33,972 nt of DNA from a virus. The position numbers were made by a program, and so were the translations under genes. The notes beneath the pieces were generated by a model that worked only from the letters and a program-made list of their open reading frames with translations, searched no databases and was not told the DNA's origin. The DNA lies in the IMG/VR virus record IMGVR_UViG_3300036770_002966, positions 1-33,972 of that record. One strand, 5' to 3'. Of the stretch, positions 8,286 to 16,293 are shown piece after piece; position 1 is the first letter of the stretch, and every line of letters begins with the position of its first letter.

Positions 8286-8522
8286 ATGAAACTTGTTTAC
8301 GCCGTCGCCACCGCCAGCGTGGTCGACCCAGCCACCGGCCTCAAGATCAGGTTGGTGGAGTTGGAACCTTGGGACGCCAACGATCCGTTCGTCAAGGTTC
8401 GCCCTGATTTGTTCTCAGATGCCCCTCTGGCCGTCCGTAGAACCGTCCCGGCATCTGCGCCCGTCGAGACTGCTTCGAAGGCTCCTGGGGCGAAGAAGGC
8501 GGTCAAGCGTGAAGACTGGTGA
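8286..8522 (+). CDS. Small protein downstream of capsid, unknown function
   Basis: This 78-aa protein has its start set by a very strong Shine-Dalgarno (AAGGAGGA) nine bases upstream. The N-terminal half (MKLVYAVATASVVDPATG) looks like beta strands, and the C-terminus is Lys/Ala-rich (APGAKKAVKREDW). Small proteins at this place can be head decoration or head-completion proteins. I do not recognise the family. The next gene starts inside its 3' end. Confidence 0.65.
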   Translation: MKLVYAVATASVVDPATGLKIRLVELEPWDANDPFVKVRPDLFSDAPLAVRRTVPASAPVETASKAPGAKKAVKREDW

Positions 8523-9636
8523 CACCCTGTTCGGGTACCTTCACCCGAACGACATCGCCGCCTCATTTCACAAGTCCCTGATCAACCTCGTTGGCTGGGA
8601 CATGGCGCATAATCACCGGCTATCCGGCTGGGCCTCAGTCAAATGCGCCTCAGGTGGCATCCCCGAAGGCCGAAACCAACTAGTCGCCCAATTCCTTGAA
8701 TCCCACTGCGATTGGCTGTTCATGGTCGACGCCGACATGGGCTTTGAACCATGCGCCCTCGATCAGCTCCTCGCCTTGGCCGACCCCGACGAGCGACCTA
8801 TCGTCGGTGGCCTGTGTTTCGCCCAGCGGGAAGCAGCCGACGACGGGATGAGCGGATACCGCTGTATCCCTCGAGCCACGATCTTTGATTGGATGCAACA
8901 CGAAGACGGGCATCACCGCTTCACCGGTCGTGCCCACTACCCTGCCAATACTTTGGTTCGATGTGCCGCCACCGGCGGCGCCTTCCTCGTGATCCACCGT
9001 TCGGTGTGTGAGAAAATCAGGGAAACACACGGCGATCGTTGGTTTGACCGAATCCGTGGCACCGACGGCGCCCTCATGGGCGAAGACATCTCCTTCTTCG
9101 CCCGCACTCAGGCACTCGGAATCCCCTGCTACGTTCACACCGGCATCCGAACCACCCATCAAAAGAACCTGTGGCTCGGCGAAACCGACTTTTGGCATTC
9201 GTTCATCCCGCCGGCCGCCACCCAAGAATTCGATGTCTACCTGACTGACGAGGAAGACCCTGGCGACGAATGGGTGAACACGCTCAAAGCCACAACCGGC
9301 TGGTGCGGCGACATTTTCGACAATCCGACACTTTCCAGCCGGCTCGGCCATTCGCCCTGGATTCTGATCACTCAGTCTGACGCCCGGTTTCGACCGGCCT
9401 GGTACGACCACGCCCTGGACAGCGCCAACCGCTATGAACGACCTGTCATCGGCTTGAACGACTGCCATACGCCAGCGATCAAGCGTGGCGAGGATGCCCG
9501 GTCGGTGCTGGTTTCTCGGGCATGGCTCGAGCAGCATGATCTAATGTCGGTTGCAGACATCGTGAAAACCGCTCAAAAGAACCAACAGTTTCTAGCCTCG
9601 CTGGCCTCCGAGGTCGTGCAGGCACCCAAGAAGTAG
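8509..9636 (+). CDS. Two-module glycosyltransferase-like protein
   Basis: This 375-aa protein uses a GTG start that overlaps the previous gene by 14 bases, preceded by AAGAAGGCGG. The first module has CDWLFMVDADMGFEP (DxD at D74-D76), CAATGGAFLVIHR near residue 152 and MGEDISFF (GED, residues 191-193), the order seen in GT-A/GT2-type transferases. A second stretch (residues about 281-345; SDARFRPAWYDHAL, RPVIGLND, VLVSRAWLEQHD) resembles another glycosyltransferase-like fold, possibly incomplete. It lies between capsid and head-tail connector genes, where an enzyme is not expected, so capsid or decoration-protein glycosylation is conceivable (inference). DNA or host-surface modification is an alternative. 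Confidence 0.75.
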   Translation: MKTGDTLFGYLHPNDIAASFHKSLINLVGWDMAHNHRLSGWASVKCASGGIPEGRNQLVAQFLESHCDWLFMVDADMGFEPCALDQLLALADPDERPIVGGLCFAQREAADDGMSGYRCIPRATIFDWMQHEDGHHRFTGRAHYPANTLVRCAATGGAFLVIHRSVCEKIRETHGDRWFDRIRGTDGALMGEDISFFARTQALGIPCYVHTGIRTTHQKNLWLGETDFWHSFIPPAATQEFDVYLTDEEDPGDEWVNTLKATTGWCGDIFDNPTLSSRLGHSPWILITQSDARFRPAWYDHALDSANRYERPVIGLNDCHTPAIKRGEDARSVLVSRAWLEQHDLMSVADIVKTAQKNQQFLASLASEVVQAPKK

Positions 9637-9645
9637 CGGAGAATC

Positions 9646-10248
9646 ATGGCACTTTGCAGCGTCGATGACGTGAAAACAGCACTCGGGATCGAAGACACCA
9701 TCGATGACCTATCCATCAACCTCGCCGTTGAAGCCTCAACGGCCATGATCGAGCAGTATTGCGGACGGCAGTTCTCCCAGGATGCGACTGCCACCGCCCG
9801 CATCTACGTCGCCACCAACGCCTTCTTGGCTCAGGTTGACGACATCTCCACCACCACCGGCCTGATCATCAAGACCGATCCTGGTGCTGATGGCTCGTTT
9901 TCGCAGACCTGGCAGGCGTCGGATTATCAGTTAGAACCGCTGAACGGCAAAATCAGCGGCCAAACCTGGCCGTACCACACCATCCGAGCCATTTCAAGCC
10001 TGTATTTTCCGATGGACTATGACCGGGCTTTGATCCAGGTGACGGCCCGTTGGGGCTGGCCCTCCATCCCGAACGCTGTCAAGCAGGCGGCGATCATCCA
10101 GTCCATCACGATTTTCAAGTCACCTGACGCCCCGTTCGGTGCCACCCCATTTCAGGACACTGGCATCCTTCGGCTTCGATCGGCCCTGCATCCGACGGCG
10201 GCGGCCCTGCTCAACGATTACCGCCTTGATCCGGTTCGGGTGGCCTAA
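9646..10248 (+). CDS. Head-tail connector / adaptor protein (gp6-like)
   Basis: This 200-aa protein begins with the helical pattern of HK97 gp6 / SPP1 gp15 adaptors (CSVDDVKTALGIEDTIDDLSINLAVEASTAMIEQYCGRQF), in which helices pack under the portal. The family's TARWGWPSIPNAVKQAA segment appears near residue 136. It forms the ring joining the portal to the tail. A Shine-Dalgarno-like GCGGAGA precedes the ATG. The stop overlaps the next start by one base. Confidence 0.8.
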   Translation: MALCSVDDVKTALGIEDTIDDLSINLAVEASTAMIEQYCGRQFSQDATATARIYVATNAFLAQVDDISTTTGLIIKTDPGADGSFSQTWQASDYQLEPLNGKISGQTWPYHTIRAISSLYFPMDYDRALIQVTARWGWPSIPNAVKQAAIIQSITIFKSPDAPFGATPFQDTGILRLRSALHPTAAALLNDYRLDPVRVA

Positions 10249-10655
10249 TGGCGGCCAGCATCACAAGCGCCGCCGAAGGCTTGCGGGAACGACTCGCCAC
10301 CATCGTCGGCCTCCGAGTCTATGACCACATCCCCGACACAATCTCCGTCCCAATGGCGGCCGTCGGCATTGACGAGGTCACCTTCCACCGAGCGTTCGCC
10401 GGCGGCGATCCGATCTACCGCTTCGTCATCACCGTCCTGGTGGCCCGGAGTGAGGAAAGGACCGCCCAACGAAAGCTTGAGGATTTCTTGTCGTGGTCTG
10501 GTGATCGTTCAGTTCGTGAAGCGATCGAAAAAGATATGAGCCTTGGCGACCGAGTCCAAACCTGTGTCGTCGAGCGTGGAGGCAATATCCAGCCAATCAG
10601 CATCAACGATGCCTCTTATCTGGCCGTCGATTTCACTGTGACAGTCCACGCCTAA
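10248..10655 (+). CDS. Probable tail terminator / head-tail joining protein
   Basis: This 135-aa alpha/beta protein lies between the connector and the tail tube. Residues 4-30 form a helix then a strand (EGLRERLATIVGLRVYDHIPD), followed by alternating strands and a C-terminal VDFTVTVHA. Size, order and fold pattern fit tail-terminator or minor tail proteins (gpU/gp9-like) that cap the tail at the neck. No catalytic motif is seen. Confidence 0.6.
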   Translation: MAASITSAAEGLRERLATIVGLRVYDHIPDTISVPMAAVGIDEVTFHRAFAGGDPIYRFVITVLVARSEERTAQRKLEDFLSWSGDRSVREAIEKDMSLGDRVQTCVVERGGNIQPISINDASYLAVDFTVTVHA

Positions 10656-10663
10656 GGAGCAAA

Positions 10664-10834
10664 ATGGACAAGTTCAAGATTTCCGGCAGCCGCCAGGTCG
10701 CCGGCAAAAAGCCCGGAGAAACCATCAGCACCGATGACCTCGCCGGATGTAATATTGATGCGCTGGTGACCGCCGGCCATCTGACCCCAGCAACAACCAA
10801 GACCGTCAAGGTCACCAACACAGAGGAGCAATAG
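10664..10834 (+). CDS. Small tail-region protein, 56 aa
   Basis: This short gene has an ideal Shine-Dalgarno (AAGGAG) and codes for a 56-aa basic/polar protein (begins MDKFKISGSR, ends KVTNTEEQ). The middle contains IDALVTAGHLTP, a segment I associate with small phage proteins encoded just before the major tail protein. It ends three bases before the tail-tube start, so it belongs to the same translation unit. Function unknown. Confidence 0.65.
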   Translation: MDKFKISGSRQVAGKKPGETISTDDLAGCNIDALVTAGHLTPATTKTVKVTNTEEQ

Positions 10835-10837
10835 CCA

Positions 10838-11245
10838 ATGGCCCGCCTCGTACTCACCAACCCCTCGATCAGCATCAACTCGGTTGATCTGACCGACCGT
10901 ATCGCTCAGGTCGCCATTGACATGAGCTTCGCCGAAGTGGAAACGACCGCTTTCGGTGACTCTGCCGTGACCCGTGTTGCCGGCCTCGGCGATCATTCCG
11001 TGTCACTGTCATTCCACCAGGACTTCGCCACATCCGAAGTGGAAGCGACCATCTACCCGCTGCTCGGCACTACGACCACGGTGGTTGTAAAGCCGGTCAA
11101 CACGACGACCAGCAGCACCAACCCGTCGTACTCCTTCACGGCCCTCGTGACCGAATGGAGCCCGATTTCCGGCACCGTCGGAGAGCTCTTGACCGCCGAT
11201 GTCACCTGGCCCATTTCGGGCATGGTGAACAAGACCACGAGCTGA
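10838..11245 (+). CDS. Major tail (tube) protein
   Basis: This 135-aa protein has alternating beta strands. Residues 14-60 (NSVDLTDRIAQVAIDMSFAEVETTAFGDSAVTRVAGL) are typical of actinophage tail-tube subunits, where the sheet lines the tube. The C-terminal strand (LLTADVTWPISG) completes the fold. Position immediately before the frameshifted chaperone and tape measure supports this. The Shine-Dalgarno GAGGAG overlaps the end of the previous gene. Confidence 0.82.
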   Translation: MARLVLTNPSISINSVDLTDRIAQVAIDMSFAEVETTAFGDSAVTRVAGLGDHSVSLSFHQDFATSEVEATIYPLLGTTTTVVVKPVNTTTSSTNPSYSFTALVTEWSPISGTVGELLTADVTWPISGMVNKTTS

Positions 11246-11249
11246 CCCG

Positions 11250-11522
11250 ATGAAAACCTGGAGGATCACAGTCAGCAAGCAGGGTGCGAACCCTGAGTCG
11301 TACAACGTGACGCCCCGAACCATCGTGGCGTTTGAACGGCATTTCAAAGTCGGCCTCGCTTCGGCGTTCGCAAACGAACAGAAGATGGAACATCTTTACT
11401 GGCTCGGATGGGACGCCGAGCGAGTGGCCGGCAAAGTCGTCCCGTTGTTTGATCGTTGGCTGGAAGATGTTGTTTCCGTAGATATTGATTTGGAGTCTGC
11501 CCCTTTAGGCGAGACAGCCTGA
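11250..11522 (+). CDS. Tail assembly chaperone, short (G-like) product
   Basis: This 90-aa product of zero-frame translation is a small, mixed-charge protein (RTIVAFERHFKVG near residue 26, YWLGWDAER near residue 50). It sits between the tail tube and the tape measure, the fixed position of lambda gpG-type chaperones. The family binds the tape measure and recruits tube subunits. A slippery heptamer near its end allows the longer product described separately. Confidence 0.8.
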   Translation: MKTWRITVSKQGANPESYNVTPRTIVAFERHFKVGLASAFANEQKMEHLYWLGWDAERVAGKVVPLFDRWLEDVVSVDIDLESAPLGETA

Positions 11523-11665
11523 CCTACCTGATTGGTGTCTTGGCTGTCGAAACAGGTATCGCCCCGCTCGACCTGGTGGAAAGTCCAAACGAAATCTTGG
11601 AATCAATGATTGATTACATGAACCGCCGAGCAGAAGCCCAACGAAAAGCCAACAGGAAAAAGTGA
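11250..11665 (+). CDS. Tail assembly chaperone, -1 frameshifted (GT-like) product
   Basis: Reading 11250-11507 and then 11507-11665 gives a 138-aa protein. The second frame has no good start of its own. Its sequence (TYLIGVLAVETGIAPLDL, then ESPNEILESMIDYMNRRAE and a Lys-rich end) looks like the usual extension of actinophage tail chaperones. The frames differ by -1 and overlap exactly at CCCTTTA. In lambda the longer protein recruits tube subunits while the short form binds the tape measure, and their ratio is set by slippage. This is programmed and not a sequencing error, because a perfect slippery site sits where the family predicts it. Confidence 0.82.
11501..11507 (+). other. -1 ribosomal frameshift slippery heptamer CCCTTTA
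   Basis: Zero-frame codons are CCT TTA. Slipping back one base gives CCC TTT, matching the X XXY YYZ rule exactly. The zero-frame stop comes 13 bases later (11520-11522). I did not identify a clear downstream pseudoknot by eye. Confidence 0.8.
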
Positions 11666-11666
11666 C

Positions 11667-12155
11667 ATGGCGAGAGCCCGGCGAAGTGATGCAACAGTCA
11701 ACGTCAAAGGGTTGGATCAGTTTCGTCGTGAACTCCGCAAAATTCAGCAAGATGGTGGCCCTGACGGCATCGCCCTGTTGAAAGAAGCAAACACTCGTGT
11801 CGCTAACTATGTGATCGCCAAGGCTCAGGCCAAGGCGGCTGGTGTTGGACGGATGCAACATAAGGCGGCGTTGTCGATGCGGGCTGGCAAACAGCAGGCT
11901 CGAGCGACGATCATGGGTGGCGGGGCCCGAATGCCATACTTCTTCGGTGCCGAATTCGGTGCCTACCCTGGCGTTCGACGTACCCGCAACAACCGAAACT
12001 TTATTGGTTTCAACCAGTTCGAACGCTGGAAAAGGCCAGGTAACGGCAACACTGGTTACTTTCTTTTTCCGACGATGCGGGAAGAATCCCGTGCAATTAT
12101 TGAGATGTATGGCGACGAGTTGGACAAGATCGCCGCTACCGCTTTCCCCGACTAG
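11667..12155 (+). CDS. HK97 gp10-like minor structural protein
   Basis: This 162-aa basic protein has an N-terminal helix (LDQFRRELRKIQQDG), a second helix (LLKEANTRVANYVIAKAQAKA) and a C-terminal EMYGDELDKIAATAF. That is the pattern of gp10/HK97-type neck or tail-completion proteins. Its location between the chaperone and tape measure is less usual for a neck protein, so a minor tail protein is also possible. It starts one base after the chaperone stop. Confidence 0.5.
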   Translation: MARARRSDATVNVKGLDQFRRELRKIQQDGGPDGIALLKEANTRVANYVIAKAQAKAAGVGRMQHKAALSMRAGKQQARATIMGGGARMPYFFGAEFGAYPGVRRTRNNRNFIGFNQFERWKRPGNGNTGYFLFPTMREESRAIIEMYGDELDKIAATAFPD

Positions 12156-12163
12156 GAGCTGAG

Positions 12164-14062
12164 ATGGCTGCAACACGCAAACTGACCGTCGAAGTCCTAG
12201 GCGACGCCAAATCGGTACTCAAAGCCTTCGGCAGTATCGGCGAAGAAGCCGGAAATATCGGTGGCAAACTTGTCGACTTCGGGAAGAAGGCGGCGGTTGC
12301 TTTCGCCGGCCTGGCCGCCGGTGGCGTCGTTATTGGCAAGGAATTGGTCGGTGCGGCTTCGGACCTCAATGAAGTCACCTCAAAGACTGAGGTGATCTTC
12401 GGCGATGCGGCCACGGCTGTCTTTGATTTCGCTAAGGGTGCCGGATCGGCATTCGGCCAGTCTGAACGTGCCGCCCTTGATGCCGCCACGACTTTCGGTA
12501 CGTTCGGCAAGGCCGCCGGACTAACCGGCGACGATCTGTCAGGCTTCTCAACCGAACTGGTGGGCCTGTCGTCTGACCTAGCGTCGTTTGCCAACACAAC
12601 CCCGGAGGAGGCCGCTCAGGCCCTCGGAGCGGCTCTCAGAGGCGAATCTGAGCCACTACGACGCTACGGCGTGCTCCTCGACGATGCGACCCTCAAGGCC
12701 AAAGCCTTTGAGATGGGTATCTACGACGGCAACGGGCCGCTGGATGCCCAGCAAAAGATTCTGGCTGCCAATGCCGTCATCTTCCAGCAGACAAGCGATG
12801 CTCAAGGCGACTTCGCCCGCACCTCCGAAGGTGTCGCCAACCAGCAACGAATCTTGGCCGCCCAATTTGAGAACGTCAAAGCCCGCCTCGGCCAAGCACT
12901 CCTACCGGCCTTCGCCTCCTTCCTCGGATTCATCACCGACCGGGTTATCCCTGGCGTCGAGCGTTTTGTTCAAATCTTCCAAGAAGAAGGCATCGGCGGC
13001 ATCGTCAAACGAGTCGGCGATTCTCTCCCAGCGATCCAAGAGAAACTCGGCCAATTCGGTCAGGCTTTCGTTGATTGGATTGGCCCCAGGATCGGCCCGG
13101 CGCTCGAGAAACTTGGCGAATTCGCCGCCAAGATTGGCAATTGGCTGATTGAGACTGGTTTGCCGTTGCTGTGGGAAAAACTAGAAGAACTTGGCGCCGC
13201 TCTGGTTGCCTGGATCGGCCCCCGCATCGGCCCAGCCCTCAACCAAATCGGGGAATGGATCGCCGCTCTCGCCCAATGGTTGATCGATGATGGCCTGCCA
13301 CTCCTGGTCGACAAACTGATTGAACTGGGTAACGCCCTCGTGGATTGGATCAAGCCACGAATCGTCCCCGCCATTCAAGCTCTTGGCGAACTCCTCATAG
13401 CCATCACGACCTGGATTATCACCGAGGCCGTACCGAAGATCGCTGGCGAAGCGATCAAACTTGGTGGCGCCCTCCTCGTCTGGACTGCTCAACTCCTGCC
13501 CGAAGCGCTGAAAGGCATTGGGTCATTTATTGTTGATCTTGTCTCGAAAATCCCTGGATTGTTCGTAGATCTGGTGAGCGCCATGTTTGACGCCGGTAAG
13601 AGTCTCGGCAAGGAAATCATCAATGGTTTGATCGCTGGCCTTGCCGGTGTCGCCGAAATTGCTGCAGACATCGGGCAAGAAATCGCCGACGCCGTTTGGA
13701 ACGCCATCAAATGGGCATGGAACAACGTCGTAGCGGACACCGTCAACGGTGCAGTCCGAAAAGCCGTTGACCTTCTCGATTCGGCATTGGGTCCGTTCGT
13801 CAACTTCGGCGACCCGCCCAACATTATTCCTCGCCTAATGGCCGACGGTGGCATCGTCACCGCCCCAACCCTTGCCATCGTTGGTGAGGCAGGCCCAGAG
13901 GCCGTTATTCCTCTGGACCGAGCAGGCGGCATGACCGGGATGAATGTCATCGTCAACGTGCAAGGATCGGTGACGAGCGAGCGAGATTTGGTTGAAAGTA
14001 TCCGTCGTGGCCTGGTGAACTCTCAGCGGAACGGTTCACCCCTGATTTACAGCAATATATGA
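12164..14062 (+). CDS. Tape measure protein
   Basis: This 632-aa protein opens with a beta strand and coiled region (residues 1-70), followed by the conserved TMP segment (SKTEVIFGDAATAVFDFAKG, then FANTTPEEAAQALGAALRGE near residue 143 and LRRYGVLLDDATLKAKA). Residues 303-437 are three tandem 45-residue helical repeats (VDWIGPRIGPAL / VAWIGPRIGPAL / VDWIKPRIVPAI), with a fourth partial copy. The C-terminal part is hydrophobic and ends with GGIVTAPTLAIVGEAGPEAVIPL, a common TMP ending. TMP sets tail length and enters the host envelope with the DNA. A taut helix of this length would span roughly 95 nm. Shine-Dalgarno: TAGGAG. Confidence 0.92.
   Translation: MAATRKLTVEVLGDAKSVLKAFGSIGEEAGNIGGKLVDFGKKAAVAFAGLAAGGVVIGKELVGAASDLNEVTSKTEVIFGDAATAVFDFAKGAGSAFGQSERAALDAATTFGTFGKAAGLTGDDLSGFSTELVGLSSDLASFANTTPEEAAQALGAALRGESEPLRRYGVLLDDATLKAKAFEMGIYDGNGPLDAQQKILAANAVIFQQTSDAQGDFARTSEGVANQQRILAAQFENVKARLGQALLPAFASFLGFITDRVIPGVERFVQIFQEEGIGGIVKRVGDSLPAIQEKLGQFGQAFVDWIGPRIGPALEKLGEFAAKIGNWLIETGLPLLWEKLEELGAALVAWIGPRIGPALNQIGEWIAALAQWLIDDGLPLLVDKLIELGNALVDWIKPRIVPAIQALGELLIAITTWIITEAVPKIAGEAIKLGGALLVWTAQLLPEALKGIGSFIVDLVSKIPGLFVDLVSAMFDAGKSLGKEIINGLIAGLAGVAEIAADIGQEIADAVWNAIKWAWNNVVADTVNGAVRKAVDLLDSALGPFVNFGDPPNIIPRLMADGGIVTAPTLAIVGEAGPEAVIPLDRAGGMTGMNVIVNVQGSVTSERDLVESIRRGLVNSQRNGSPLIYSNI
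13070..13474 (+). repeat. Three tandem 135-bp (45-aa) repeats in the tape measure gene
   Basis: Units begin at 13070, 13205 and 13340. At protein level each runs V[DA]WI.PRI.PA, a helix, W[LI]I...LP, a helix, LG.AL. A degenerate fourth unit follows from 13475. Repetition is clear in protein but only moderate in DNA, so the duplication is not recent. Confidence 0.75.
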
Positions 14063-15297
14063 CGCTTCCCGCCACGCCAATCGTCAAAATCAGGCTCGGT
14101 ACAGGGCCGTCGTTTGGCGATCCGTTCATTCTTGGCGACCCCGACAACGGTGTGCTGGGTACGAACGAACTTGCCTCAAGCGCGATTCAAGAAATCAATA
14201 TCAGCGACCAGGTGCGCCGTATTTCAACCCGTCACGGCCGAGACAGAGCATTTGAGGAATACCTGCCCGGCGAAGCGACAATCGAGTTTTACGACTTCAC
14301 CGGCGACTGGAATCCGAACAATACCTCATCGCCGTATTATCCGCAGGTCAAACCGATGCGGCAGGTCCGTGTGACCACCACATATAACGGCACTGACTAC
14401 AGCATTTTCGCCGGTTATATCACTTCGTGGGATTACAACTGGCCTGACCAGTCCATCAACTTTGCGGTCGTCACAATCCAGGCGACTGATGCTTTCCGAC
14501 TGTTGCAGTTGGCGAACATCAACACGGTGACCGGCGCCGCCAACAAAGATTTACCAGGCGAACGCATCAACCTGATCTTGGATGAAATCGGCTGGCCTGC
14601 CGGCCAACGCCTCATTGACGATGGCGACACCGAGCTTGAGAACGACCCTGGTGGTTTCCGCTCGGCGCTCTCAGCCATCCAAACAATCGAAGCGTCAGAC
14701 CTCGGAGCCTTCTTCATTGACCATGACGGGAAAGCCGTCTATCTGTCCCGAGCCACCCTGTCTCAGCGGGCCTCGGGGACGGCCTACGAATTCGACGACA
14801 ATGGCGTAAATGTCCAGTATCAGGACATTGACATCAACTATGACGAAACCGAACTCGCCAACTCCGTCACCCTGACCAGGCTTTCGGGCCAGCCACAGAC
14901 CGCCTCCGACGCTACAAGCATCTCAGAATTCTTCCTACGGTCCTACAACCGCTCGGGCCTGATGATGGAAACGAACGCCCTGGCCCTCGCCCGAGCAACC
15001 CAGATTCTCAATTACCGCAAGCAACCCCGGATGCGGATCGACAGCCTCACCCTTGATCTGTCATCCGACTCCAACCGAGTCCTACCCGGTCTGCTGATGG
15101 AGATCGGTGATCCAGTCATCGTCACCAAAAACATCGCTAACGGCTCAGACCTCACCCTTCGGCTCACTATCCAGGGCCACACCAGCGACATCACCCCGGA
15201 TCGCTGGGTCAACACCTATTCAACCGCTTTCCCGCTGTCTACCGCATTCATCCTTGGTAGCGCTGAGTTCGGTATTCTAGGCACCAACACCCTTTAG
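14059..15297 (+). CDS. Minor tail / baseplate hub protein
   Basis: This 412-aa protein overlaps the tape measure stop (ATGA). The N-terminus has DQVRRISTRHGRDRAFEEYLPGEATIEFYDFTGDWNP, a conserved opening of actinophage minor tail proteins that attach at the tail tip. The middle has LDEIGWPAGQRLIDDGD near residue 175 and SDLGAFFIDHDGKAVYLSR near residue 214, typical of hub (Tal/gp27-like) domains. The motif FILG....GVLGTN.L occurs near residue 24 and again, as FILG....GILGTNTL, at the C-terminus. Confidence 0.8.
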   Translation: MTLPATPIVKIRLGTGPSFGDPFILGDPDNGVLGTNELASSAIQEINISDQVRRISTRHGRDRAFEEYLPGEATIEFYDFTGDWNPNNTSSPYYPQVKPMRQVRVTTTYNGTDYSIFAGYITSWDYNWPDQSINFAVVTIQATDAFRLLQLANINTVTGAANKDLPGERINLILDEIGWPAGQRLIDDGDTELENDPGGFRSALSAIQTIEASDLGAFFIDHDGKAVYLSRATLSQRASGTAYEFDDNGVNVQYQDIDINYDETELANSVTLTRLSGQPQTASDATSISEFFLRSYNRSGLMMETNALALARATQILNYRKQPRMRIDSLTLDLSSDSNRVLPGLLMEIGDPVIVTKNIANGSDLTLRLTIQGHTSDITPDRWVNTYSTAFPLSTAFILGSAEFGILGTNTL

Positions 15298-15307
15298 GAG
15301 AAACCCC

Positions 15308-15985
15308 ATGACCCTGCCCACCGATTATGTAGACGGCGACGTACTCACCGCCGCCGACGTAAACGCCATCACGGTCGCTGTCAACAGCAACACAACCGGA
15401 AAACTAGCCATCGGCACTTTCAACGCCAAAGGTGATTTGCTGGTCGGCCTCACCAATGACAGTGTTGGCGTGCTGTCAGTCGGCACCAACGGCTACCTGC
15501 TGTCGGCCAGCTCGGGGGCAACATCGGGTCTTCAGTGGGTGCCAGCCGGTGGAAAAGTCCTGGGTTTTGCCTATGACACGGACAGTACCGAACGATCGAC
15601 GACAAGCACTACCGCAGCCGATATTACTGGCCTGACGGTCACCTATACTCCGGTGTCTGCAACTAGCAATCTTGTGGTTGATCTCTTTGTGAATGCTGAG
15701 GTCGCCCAGTTGACTGGTTCGGCTCTTGTTTCTCGACGAGGTGTCATCCGATTGACCGATGGAACTAGCAGCATTGATGCACAGTTTGGTCGCGATTTGG
15801 CGACGGCTGACGGCAATCCCACCTCAAGTTATGCCCCCGTTTTCATTCGCTATGTGTTTCCGTCAACAGGTACAACGGCACGAACTTTCAAAGGTCAGTT
15901 TTATGCCGCTGTCACCAACCTGACGGTGTACGCACAAAACGATTTTGGTGCAGCCACAATCTCAGTTATGGAGGTCGCCACATGA
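15308..15985 (+). CDS. Tail fibre / tail tip protein
   Basis: This 225-aa protein has a Shine-Dalgarno AGGAGA. The N-terminal attachment-like segment (DYVDGDVLTAADVNAITVAVN) is followed by AKGDLLVGLTNDSVGVLSVGTNGYLLSA and GLQWV, a motif widespread in phage tail-fibre shafts. The C-terminal 130 residues are beta-rich and may form the receptor-facing domain. Host recognition is inferred from motif and position after the hub. Confidence 0.7.
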   Translation: MTLPTDYVDGDVLTAADVNAITVAVNSNTTGKLAIGTFNAKGDLLVGLTNDSVGVLSVGTNGYLLSASSGATSGLQWVPAGGKVLGFAYDTDSTERSTTSTTAADITGLTVTYTPVSATSNLVVDLFVNAEVAQLTGSALVSRRGVIRLTDGTSSIDAQFGRDLATADGNPTSSYAPVFIRYVFPSTGTTARTFKGQFYAAVTNLTVYAQNDFGAATISVMEVAT

Positions 15986-16293
15986 TCACCTATGCCCACG
16001 CCCTAGCCCGCCTGGCACCTGGCGCCGCCTGGAAATGTGACGGTTCACAAACCGAATACAGCAACTTTACTTGGCTTGACGACAGCCCGATGCCGACGAA
16101 GACGGCGTGTGATGCGATCATGGCCGAGCTCGAGGCCGAAGTCATGCTCAATGGTTTGAAACAGGCCCGTCAGGTCGCCTATCAGGCCGAAGCTGATCCG
16201 CTGTACTTCGGCTGGCAGCGTGGAGAAAACACCGAGCAGGCTTGGTTGGACAAGGTCGCCGAAATTCGGGGCCGCTACCCGTACCCCGCATGA
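15982..16293 (+). CDS. Small fibre-associated protein
   Basis: This 103-aa protein overlaps the previous stop (ATGA). The start (MITYAHALARLAPGAAW) is followed by WLDDSP and a helix, and it ends with RGENTEQAWLDKVAEIRGRYPYP. That C-terminal pattern recurs in small proteins beside tail-fibre genes of aquatic phages, sometimes annotated as tail-fibre assembly or XkdW-like. A role in fibre folding or attachment is inferred. Confidence 0.6.
   Translation: MITYAHALARLAPGAAWKCDGSQTEYSNFTWLDDSPMPTKTACDAIMAELEAEVMLNGLKQARQVAYQAEADPLYFGWQRGENTEQAWLDKVAEIRGRYPYPA

Noticed and set aside
11505-11665. Frameshift error between chaperone frames
   Set aside because: The shift is -1 at an exact slippery heptamer at the position conserved for this gene pair, so it is programmed.
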